This document shows, in pieces, positions 1-6,038 of a stretch of DNA of 19,207 nt. Source of the stretch: Candidatus Aminicenantota bacterium (lineage in GTDB: Bacteria; Acidobacteriota; Aminicenantia; Aminicenantales; Saccharicenantaceae). The translations under genes and the position numbers were made by a program. The notes beneath the pieces are model-generated. The model had not been told where the DNA came from. It saw nothing but the letters and a program-made list of their open reading frames with translations, and searched no databases. The stretch lies in contig DSDX01000211.1 of the NCBI GenBank assembly GCA_011048485.1, positions 1 to 19,207 on the forward strand, in the 5' to 3' direction. Positions within the stretch are counted from its first letter, which is position 1; every line of letters starts with the position of its first letter.

Positions 1-1458
1 GGCGATGGCCCCGCCCGGGTTCGCTTCTCGGCGTCCGGCGGGTCCTACGGGACGCTCGCCGGCAACGCCAATCTCTCCGGCCGGAGCGGAAAGCTCTCCT
101 ATGCCCTCGGCGCGGCGTCCCTCGTCAGCCGGGGCTTCAGCGCCGCCGGAACGGCCTATGAGGGGAATGCGGAAGCCGACGGCTCCCGCAACCTCAATCT
201 TTCCGGGAAGCTGGGATACTCGCTCGGGAAGGCCGTCGACCTTCGTTTCAGCGTCCGGACGGTCCGGACACGGCTCGAGATCGACAGCTTCGGAGGCGAT
301 TTTGGCGACGACCCGAACAACCTGGAGCGCTACAACGCGGTCGCCCTGGGCGGCGGGGCCCGGGCCCTCCTCGCCGGGAACCGCTGGGAGTCGAAGCTCG
401 ACGCCTCGTATCTCCGATATGACCGGCGGTACGACAATCCCGTCGACGACCTTCATCCCTTCGACTCGGACGCGTCCGCCTATACGAGCGGGCTCTTCAA
501 GGTGGACTGGCAGAACAACATCTTCGTGCACGAATCGAACACCCTGACCGCCGGGCTCGAATACAGCCGCGAGCGGGGCGAATCGGTCTACGCCTCGGAA
601 AGCGCCTGGGGTCCGTACGAAAGCGCATTCCCCAAGGCCTCCGCGAACGCCCTGGGGATCTACCTCCAGGACAGGATCAGCCTTGGCGATCGTTTCTTCG
701 CGACGCTCGGCGGCCGCTACGACCATCACAGCCGCGCCGGGGGGACTTTCACTTTCCGCGTCGCCCCGGGCGTCTCTTTTCCGGAGACCGGGACCCGGTT
801 CAAGGCCACCCTGGGGACCGGCTTCAAGAGCCCCTCTCTCTATCAGCTCTTCGCCCCGGCGACGTTCTACGGCCCGGTGGGGAACGAGGACCTCGAACCC
901 GAGAGGTCCTTGGCCTGGGACGCGGGGATCGAACAGGAATTCCTGGACGGGCGCCTCGTCCTTGGGGCCCTCTATTTCTCGAACGAGTTCAGGAACCTCA
1001 TCGATTACGATTACGCCGAAGGCTACGTCAATATCCTCGAGGCCTCGTCCGCGGGCGCGGAACTCGTTTTGAGGGCCCGGCCCTCGGGATCCCTTGAACT
1101 CAGGGCCGGATACACCCTGACCGACGCGAAGGACGAGACGACCGGAGAGGCCCTCCTGCGACGGCCCCGCCACAAGTTCTCCGCGGCCCTGAGCTCGGAT
1201 TGGGCCCGGAAAGGGCGGCTGTCGGTGGAGATCCTCCATCTCGGGAGGAGGGACGACCTGTTCTGGACCGGCCTGGCCACGGAGCGGGTCAGCCTCACCG
1301 CCTGCACCCTGCTCAACGCGCTCGCTTCCTATGACCTCGCGTCCGGCCTCCAGGTCTTCGCCCGACTGGACAACGTTCTCGATGCGGACTACGAGCTCGT
1401 CAAAGGGTACGGGACGCCGGGATTCTCCCTCTACGCCGGATTCCGGCTCGGCCACTGA
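1..1458 (+). CDS. TonB-dependent outer-membrane receptor, BtuB-like (5' truncated)
   Basis: Frame 1 is open from the first base to a TGA at 1456-1458 and gives 485 residues of a protein that began upstream. The visible part is almost entirely a 22-strand-type beta-barrel: alternating polar/hydrophobic strands with aromatic girdles, loop-rich segments, the typical barrel start (GPARVRFSASGGSYGT), a mid-barrel 'GTGFKSPSLYQLF' and 'NEDLEPERSLAWDAGIEQ' block, and the C-terminal 'LDNVLDADYELVKGYGTPG' block. These blocks are characteristic of TonB-dependent receptors, and closest in style to the cobalamin receptor BtuB. The plug domain, TonB box and signal peptide are missing, being off the window. 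The role is energy-dependent uptake of a scarce ligand across the outer membrane; the ligand (cobalamin or an iron chelate) is not determined by what is visible. The last residues are LGH rather than the usual terminal aromatic. The next gene runs in the opposite direction. Confidence 0.9.
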   Translation, partial: GDGPARVRFSASGGSYGTLAGNANLSGRSGKLSYALGAASLVSRGFSAAGTAYEGNAEADGSRNLNLSGKLGYSLGKAVDLRFSVRTVRTRLEIDSFGGDFGDDPNNLERYNAVALGGGARALLAGNRWESKLDASYLRYDRRYDNPVDDLHPFDSDASAYTSGLFKVDWQNNIFVHESNTLTAGLEYSRERGESVYASESAWGPYESAFPKASANALGIYLQDRISLGDRFFATLGGRYDHHSRAGGTFTFRVAPGVSFPETGTRFKATLGTGFKSPSLYQLFAPATFYGPVGNEDLEPERSLAWDAGIEQEFLDGRLVLGALYFSNEFRNLIDYDYAEGYVNILEASSAGAELVLRARPSGSLELRAGYTLTDAKDETTGEALLRRPRHKFSAALSSDWARKGRLSVEILHLGRRDDLFWTGLATERVSLTACTLLNALASYDLASGLQVFARLDNVLDADYELVKGYGTPGFSLYAGFRLGH

Positions 1459-1492
1459 GAAGCGCCGATATCCCTGAGCTTGTCGTTAAGAC

Positions 1493-1594
1493 CGATACCC
1501 TTCCCGCCGCCTGACCGCGCGGCCGGCCCCGGCGATCATCGTCTTCGACGGGCACAAAAACCAGGCGTCTTTCGAAACGCCTTTAAGGGTATCG
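1493..1594. repeat. 10-bp inverted repeat flanking a hairpin between convergent genes
   Basis: CGATACCCTT (1493-1502) is matched perfectly by its reverse complement AAGGGTATCG (1585-1594). The two arms enclose about 82 bp, and the smaller terminator hairpin lies next to the right arm. A 10-bp perfect match within 150 bp is unlikely by chance but not impossible. It could be a long-range stem of the receptor 3' UTR or the remnant of a small insertion; nothing coding lies between the arms. Confidence 0.35.
1556..1584 (-). terminator. Rho-independent terminator of the EFR1-type gene (possibly bidirectional)
   Basis: On the minus strand the arms AGGCGT and ACGCCT (1577-1582 and 1563-1568) form a 6-bp stem around an eight-base TTCGAAAG-type loop. 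Two G residues and then a run of five T (complement of A at 1556-1560) follow. It sits about 26 bp after the stop codon of the minus-strand ferredoxin gene, where a terminator is expected. On the plus strand only three T follow the stem, so termination of the receptor transcript would be weaker. Confidence 0.6.
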
Positions 1595-1609
1595 CTTTCG
1601 TCGACCGGA

Positions 1610-2749
1610 TCAACCGTCGCCCGTGGTCGATGTGTGCGGCCGCGAAGCGTCCGTCCGCCCCGTCAGCTGAGGCAGGGCGGTTCCCGGGGCCCTGTATTGG
1701 CCCAGGAAAAAGCTGGGGCTCGTCCGCGACAGGACCACGTTCAGGAACTTGATCCTGTTGAGGACGTGGAACAAGGCGTAGGCGGCGATGAAGACGGGAT
1801 AATAGACAAGGGAATTGACCAGTTCGACGGTCCAATAGCCTCTCCAGGCTTCCAGGCCGGGAACGAGCGCCGTCAGATGGGAGAAGACGGCGGCCGCCAG
1901 GGCCGCGGCCGAGCCGAGCCACCATAAGAACGCGGCCCAGGGAAGGGACGCGCCTATAGCCTGGTGGGGGCAATAGTTCAGGCATCGCAGACAATGTTCG
2001 CAGTTATAGCGCCAATACGGGCGAGGAACGTTACGGCCGACCATGACCAGGGCGCCGGCCGGACAGGCCGCGGCGCAGATCCCGCAGCCCGTGCAGCGAT
2101 CATTGGCGAACATGACCTTGCCCATGAAGAACCGGCCGAGGACAAGGTAGAGCAGCGGGAAGAGCGGGATGAAGCGGAGGACGGCCAGGGACCAGATCGC
2201 TTCGTAGGCATTGTTCCGGGTCAACCAGACACGGCCCTTGCCGAAGAAGCGGTCCATGGAACGATCGAACTTGGCCCGGGCCCGGGCGACGACGCGCCCG
2301 GCGTGGCGTGAGGTCAGGGGCGGGTGGACCGAGGTTATGTTGGCGGGCATGTCGAAGCTCACCGCGCCCAGCGGCCGGTATCCCTTGAAGGCCAGGATGA
2401 ACGGCGGCAGGAACGAGGCCAGGATGGCCGCGCCCGGCACGAGAAGCGGTCCGACGAAGAAACTGCCCCTCGTGGGAAGACAGAGAAAACCGGCGCCCTT
2501 CCGGCGGGGCATGCGGAGGAGGAACTTGATGACCGACCAGGGCGGCAGCCCGCCATGGGTCGGGAAGGCCAGGACCACGAGCTCGTCCGGCGCCGCGGCG
2601 ATGTCGCGGCGCGGATCGGCCCGGGCGACCGGGGTGAGGACCGCCGGGATCCCTCGCGCCTCGGCGGCGTCCCGGAACCACGCGCCGACCAGGTAGGAGT
2701 TCCCCGTCCCGCTGGCGAAATAGACGGTGGCTTGTCGGAAGCTGCGCAT
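1610..2749 (-). CDS. EFR1-type flavodoxin/ferredoxin fusion, membrane-associated
   Basis: A 379-residue protein. Residues 8-18 (TVYFASGTGNS) match the FMN phosphate loop of flavodoxins, and the flavodoxin-like fold appears to run to about residue 140. A hydrophobic segment (about 189-208) precedes two tandem [4Fe-4S] motifs, C219-C222-C225-C229 and C250-C253-C256-C260, each with a trailing Pro. Two more hydrophobic segments follow (about 271-292 and 305-330). This order is that of the EFR1 family ferrodoxins. The likely role is one- or two-electron transfer at the inner face of the cytoplasmic membrane between an FMN and iron-sulfur centres; the physiological partner is unknown. The start at 2749 is preceded by GGGTGAG on the coding strand. 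An in-frame extension is not needed because the flavodoxin loop falls at the expected distance from this Met. The gene stands alone, converging on the receptor gene. Confidence 0.85.
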   Translation of the reverse strand: MRSFRQATVYFASGTGNSYLVGAWFRDAAEARGIPAVLTPVARADPRRDIAAAPDELVVLAFPTHGGLPPWSVIKFLLRMPRRKGAGFLCLPTRGSFFVGPLLVPGAAILASFLPPFILAFKGYRPLGAVSFDMPANITSVHPPLTSRHAGRVVARARAKFDRSMDRFFGKGRVWLTRNNAYEAIWSLAVLRFIPLFPLLYLVLGRFFMGKVMFANDRCTGCGICAAACPAGALVMVGRNVPRPYWRYNCEHCLRCLNYCPHQAIGASLPWAAFLWWLGSAAALAAAVFSHLTALVPGLEAWRGYWTVELVNSLVYYPVFIAAYALFHVLNRIKFLNVVLSRTSPSFFLGQYRAPGTALPQLTGRTDASRPHTSTTGDG

Positions 2750-2779
2750 CGCTCACCCGCCGGGAGCCCCGGCAGGGCG

Positions 2780-2809
2780 ATTATAATCCGGCGGACTGGG
2801 GAAGAACAA
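2780..2809 (-). promoter_or_regulatory. Sigma-70-like promoter for the EFR1-type gene
   Basis: On the minus strand a perfect TATAAT (complement of 2780-2785) lies 18 bp downstream of TTGTTC (complement of 2804-2809). Transcription would start about 25 bases before the ATG at 2749. The -35 box matches consensus in only the first three positions. Because the AT-rich core is palindromic (ATTATAAT), a plus-strand use cannot be excluded, but no plus-strand gene starts nearby. Confidence 0.45.
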
Positions 2810-2940
2810 CAGCGGGCCCGGCCTGCCCTGATCTCCGATGATCCGGCATCCAGGTGGCCGTGGACAAGGCCGGGCACCAGGCTACAGGCGAAGTGTTCGC
2901 TCCCAGACGCTCACGTTATCCTTCTAGTCCTCCCATGAGG

Positions 2941-2958
2941 AAAAGGGCCTTGCGGCCC
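2941..2958 (-). terminator. Hairpin with T-run on the minus strand, upstream of padR
   Basis: GGGCC (2945-2949), a TTGC loop and GGCCC (2954-2958) form a perfect 5-bp GC stem. Read on the minus strand it is followed at once by TTTT (complement of 2941-2944), the form of a short Rho-independent terminator. No minus-strand gene ends here, so it would stop antisense transcripts coming from padR and the permease before they reach the EFR1-type gene. Alternatively it is only a GC hairpin in front of the padR promoter. Confidence 0.35.
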
Positions 2959-2963
2959 AACCA

Positions 2964-2993
2964 TTGGCACGACACTTACGTATATAATAGTGT
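2964..2993 (+). promoter_or_regulatory. padR promoter core with dyad operator
   Basis: A perfect TATAAT -10 box (2983-2988) lies in the only strongly AT-rich patch of the region. The best -35 candidate, TTGGCA (2964-2969), is only 13 bp away, which is too short for a good sigma-70 promoter and suggests a weak or activator-dependent one. The -10 box is embedded in a dyad with arms ACACT (2972-2976) and AGTGT (2989-2993), separated by 12 bp. PadR-family proteins commonly bind AT-rich dyads over their own promoter, so autoregulation is the natural reading. The leader to the ATG at 3021 is about 25 bases and carries GGGAG at 3009-3013. Apart from these sites and the hairpin and EFR1 promoter to its left, I see nothing else in 2750-3020. 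Confidence 0.45.
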
Positions 2994-3020
2994 TAGATAT
3001 ATTGGATTGGGAGATATGTA

Positions 3021-3359
3021 ATGATCTCAAAGAACCTCGTCGCCGCTTCGACCAAGCCGATCATCCTGGCCCTGCTTTACAAGGAAGAGAGCTACGGCTA
3101 CCAGATCCTGCAGCGTATCCGCCGGGTGACCGGCGGCAAATTGGCCTGGTCGAGCGCCATGCTCTATCCCTTTCTTCAGCGCCTGGAAAAGGAGGGTTTC
3201 GTCAAGTCGAAGTGGAAGATCTCGGGGACAGGCCGGATGCGGAAGTACTACGTCATCACCGAAAGGGGCCGCAAGGAGTGCGTCGCCGAGAAGGAGCGAT
3301 GGCTCAGTGTTCATGATGCTCTTCAAAGCTTCTGGGCGGCGGCCGAGTCATCCGATTGA
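3021..3359 (+). CDS. PadR family transcriptional regulator
   Basis: A 112-residue protein of the usual length for short PadR regulators. Residues 12-85 form the winged helix: 'ILALLYKEESYGYQILQRI' is the first helix pair, 'SSAMLYPFLQRLEKEGFVKS' is the recognition helix and turn, and 'GRMRKYYVITERGRKE' is the wing that ends in the family's G/RK-YYxIT-xGR signature. The short C-terminal helix is for dimerization. It is expected to bind DNA as a dimer and repress until an effector binds. GGGAG lies 7 bp before the ATG. The gene is followed after 19 bp by a MacB-like permease, so the two are probably co-transcribed. PadR genes next to prefix-domain permeases are a recurring arrangement in Acidobacteriota-like genomes (established pattern; the pairing here is seen directly). 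The effector is not predictable. Confidence 0.92.
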   Translation: MISKNLVAASTKPIILALLYKEESYGYQILQRIRRVTGGKLAWSSAMLYPFLQRLEKEGFVKSKWKISGTGRMRKYYVITERGRKECVAEKERWLSVHDALQSFWAAAESSD

Positions 3360-3378
3360 GGCGGATAGGAGCATGACC

Positions 3379-5985
3379 ATGTTCGACCTGGAAAAGGCCG
3401 TCCGGGCGTGGGTCCGGGAACTGAGGTCCAATCCCTCGCTCGAGGAGGCCTCGATCACCGAGCTCGAAGAGAGTCTGAGGGACGATGTCCAAGGGCTCGT
3501 CGAGAGCGGCCTGTCGGAAGAGCAGGCCTTCCGCCAGGTAACCGCCGAAATGGGCCGGCCGGAAGACATCGGGGCCGAGTTCCATAGAGCCAGCGCGTCG
3601 GGCCGTTCGTCCGGGTGGGCGCGGCGCTTCATGCCGGCACTGGCCAGGGATTATATCCGGGTCGCCGTCCGTAAATTCGAAAGCCAGAAGTTCGGCTCGC
3701 TTATCAACCTCACCGGCCTGGCCGCCGTCCTGGCCGTTTGCATCCTGATCTCCCTCTGGGTCCGGGACGAGCTCAGCTACGACAAGTTCCTGGTCAACAG
3801 GGACCGGCTGTACCTGCTCACCATCGAGCATCCGAACGGGATTCTCGATCCGAACGTTCCCTATGCCCTTGCCCCAGCTCTAACCCGCGATTACCCCGAG
3901 ATCCAGCTCTTCACGAGGATCTACGATCTCGGCGCCCTCGCGACCTGTTCATTCTCCTATCAACCCGAGAACGGGCCCAAGGTCATGGCTTACGAGGATT
4001 CCGTCAACCTCGTCGATCCCGGGTTCTTCTCCATGTTCTCCTTCCCCTTTGTCTCTGGCGATCCGGCCACCGCCCTGGGAAGCCCGAACGCCGTTGTCAT
4101 CCGGGACGAGGCGGCCCGCAGGTATTTCGGCGATGGCGATCCCGTGGGACGGCGATTGACCTTCAACAACCGGAGGGACCTCGTCGTGACCGGGGTCATG
4201 CATATCGCGCGGAACGCCCACATCCGGCCGGATTTCGTCATTCCCCTGAGCGATCCTCTCAGCGGCGATTGGAACTGGCGCGACCCCTCCTATATACTCC
4301 TGGACCCTTCGGCCTCCTTGCCCTCCTTCCGGGAAAAGATCGAAGGATCGCTCAAGACCTACATGCCTCAACCGTTGCCAGGGACCTTCAAGGTCGGCCT
4401 CCTCCCCGTGACCAAGGTCCACCTTGGCTTCGGCGGTCTGACTTATGTCAATGTTTTTTCCCTTATCGCGGTCATCATCCTGGCCATCGCCTGCGTCAAC
4501 TACATAAACCTGGCCACCGCCAGGGCCGGGAGCCGCAGCCGCGAGGTGGGGTTAAGGAAGGTCATGGGGGCTGGTCGCACCCAGCTCGTTCAGCAGTTCA
4601 TTGGCGAAGCCCTCGTCACCACCGCGCTCGCCTTCGTCCTGGCCTTGGGGCTGGTCGTCCTTCTGCTCCCGTTCCTGAACCGCCTGACGGGCAAGGCGCT
4701 GAGCCTGTCCTCGGGCATCGACCCGCTCTTCGCGGCCTATCTCCTGGGACTGGTCGTGTTGGTCGGGGTCGCGGCCGGCAGCTATCCTGCGTTCTTCCTG
4801 TCCGCCCGCCGGCCCGTCGAAGCCTTCCGGACCGTCGCGGGCTTCAGGTCGAAGCGGTCCGCGTTCAGGGTCGTTTCCGTCGTCGGGCAGTTCGCGATCT
4901 CCGCCATGCTCATCGCCTGCACGCTGTCCGTCTTCCGCCAGCTCCAGTTCGTCCGTAACAGGCCCCTGGGGCTTGTCGCCGACCAGGTGCTCAAGGTCCG
5001 CTATAATCCCTCCCTGCTCAGGCACTTTGAAAGCTTCAAGCAGGATCTGCTCCAAAACCCCCGCGTCCTGAACGTGACACGAAGCCAAGCCGTTCCTTTC
5101 GATGAGGACTACAAGACGGGCGGCGTCGAGTGGGACGGCAAGGACCCAGCGCTCATGCCCCTCGTCCGCTACTCTCTCATGGATGTGGACCTTTTCGAGA
5201 CGTTCGGCATGGAGTTCGCCGCCGGCCGGGGCTTTTCCGCCGCGGAGGCGGGGGACCGGCTGAACTACGTCATCAACGAGAAGGCCGCCGCGTACATGGG
5301 CCTGAATGAGCCGGTCGGCGCGCGGCTGAAGCTCTGGGGCCAGGAGGGCCGGATCATCGGGGTCGTCAAGGATTTCCATCACGTGTCCCTGCACCGGGAG
5401 ATCCTGCCGCAGGTCTTCACCATCAACCCGCGCTTCACCGCCAACGCGATCAGGTTCATCTTCATCAAGGTCGTGCCGGCGGGCCTGGCGCCGACGCTCC
5501 GCGCGGTCCGGGATACGGCCGCGAAGTACGCGCCGGACTATCCCTTCGAAGCCGCCTTCCTCGACAAGGGGGCCGCGTCGCTCTATGGATCCGAGAAAAG
5601 GCTGGGCAGCATCTTCACGGCCTTCGCCCTGTTAGCCGTCATCATCTCCTGCCTGGGTATCCTGGGGCTCGCGGCTTACAGCGTCGAGCAGCGGACCAAA
5701 GAGATCGGCGTCAGAAAAGTGCTCGGCTCAACGGTCCCGGCCATCGTCGCCAGGATCTCCAGGCCCTTCTGGTTCTGGATCCTGGCCGCGAACCTCCTAG
5801 CCTGGCCTTTTGCTTATTTCGCCATGCGGAAGTGGCTGCGCGCGTTCGCCTACCGCACCGACCTCGACTTCGGTCTTTTCGTCATGGCCGGGCTCTTGAC
5901 CGGGATCGCGGCGGCCCTCCCCGTCGTCTACCAGTCGCTCAAGGCCGCTCTCGCCGATCCTATCAAAGCGCTGCGTTACGAATGA
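3379..5985 (+). CDS. MacB/FtsX-type ABC transporter permease with N-terminal prefix domain
   Basis: A protein of 868 residues from the Met at 3379. I chose this start because AGGAG (3367-3371) lies 7 bp ahead of it. The open frame extends back to 3307, but that would overlap padR by 53 bp and lacks a ribosome site. Residues 1-75 are a charged helical 'permease prefix' domain (FDLEKAVRAWVRELRSNPSL, then TELEESLRDDVQ and GLSEEQAFRQ). A membrane segment follows at about 108-128, then an extracytoplasmic MacB-type core domain (about 130-350). Next comes the first FtsX block, with segments at about 359, 412 and 450 and the coupling-helix motif EVGLRKVMGAGR. The pattern repeats: a segment at about 496, a second periplasmic domain, and the second FtsX block with segments near 745, 796 and 831 and its motif EIGVRKVLGS. 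This is the duplicated eight-segment architecture. It would work as an inner-membrane mechanotransmission or export component with a separate ATPase, which is not encoded here. The substrate is unknown. PadR upstream is the likely regulator. Confidence 0.88.
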   Translation: MFDLEKAVRAWVRELRSNPSLEEASITELEESLRDDVQGLVESGLSEEQAFRQVTAEMGRPEDIGAEFHRASASGRSSGWARRFMPALARDYIRVAVRKFESQKFGSLINLTGLAAVLAVCILISLWVRDELSYDKFLVNRDRLYLLTIEHPNGILDPNVPYALAPALTRDYPEIQLFTRIYDLGALATCSFSYQPENGPKVMAYEDSVNLVDPGFFSMFSFPFVSGDPATALGSPNAVVIRDEAARRYFGDGDPVGRRLTFNNRRDLVVTGVMHIARNAHIRPDFVIPLSDPLSGDWNWRDPSYILLDPSASLPSFREKIEGSLKTYMPQPLPGTFKVGLLPVTKVHLGFGGLTYVNVFSLIAVIILAIACVNYINLATARAGSRSREVGLRKVMGAGRTQLVQQFIGEALVTTALAFVLALGLVVLLLPFLNRLTGKALSLSSGIDPLFAAYLLGLVVLVGVAAGSYPAFFLSARRPVEAFRTVAGFRSKRSAFRVVSVVGQFAISAMLIACTLSVFRQLQFVRNRPLGLVADQVLKVRYNPSLLRHFESFKQDLLQNPRVLNVTRSQAVPFDEDYKTGGVEWDGKDPALMPLVRYSLMDVDLFETFGMEFAAGRGFSAAEAGDRLNYVINEKAAAYMGLNEPVGARLKLWGQEGRIIGVVKDFHHVSLHREILPQVFTINPRFTANAIRFIFIKVVPAGLAPTLRAVRDTAAKYAPDYPFEAAFLDKGAASLYGSEKRLGSIFTAFALLAVIISCLGILGLAAYSVEQRTKEIGVRKVLGSTVPAIVARISRPFWFWILAANLLAWPFAYFAMRKWLRAFAYRTDLDFGLFVMAGLLTGIAAALPVVYQSLKAALADPIKALRYE

Positions 5986-5999
5986 CCTCCGGCGGGAGG
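5986..5999. terminator. Short GC hairpin between the convergent permease genes
   Basis: CCTCC (5986-5990) and GGAGG (5995-5999) form a perfect 5-bp stem with a GGCG loop immediately after the stop codon at 5983-5985. There is no T-run on either strand, so intrinsic termination is doubtful. It could instead protect the 3' end of the message. The intergenic gap is only 53 bp. Confidence 0.25.
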
Positions 6000-6038
6000 G
6001 GGACTTGGTCAGAGGATAGTGCCGACGACGGCCACGGA

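Noticed and set aside
3307..3378. An earlier start for the prefix-domain permease
   Set aside because: It would overlap padR by 53 bp and has no ribosome site, and the added residues are not part of the prefix domain; AGGAG fits the Met at 3379.
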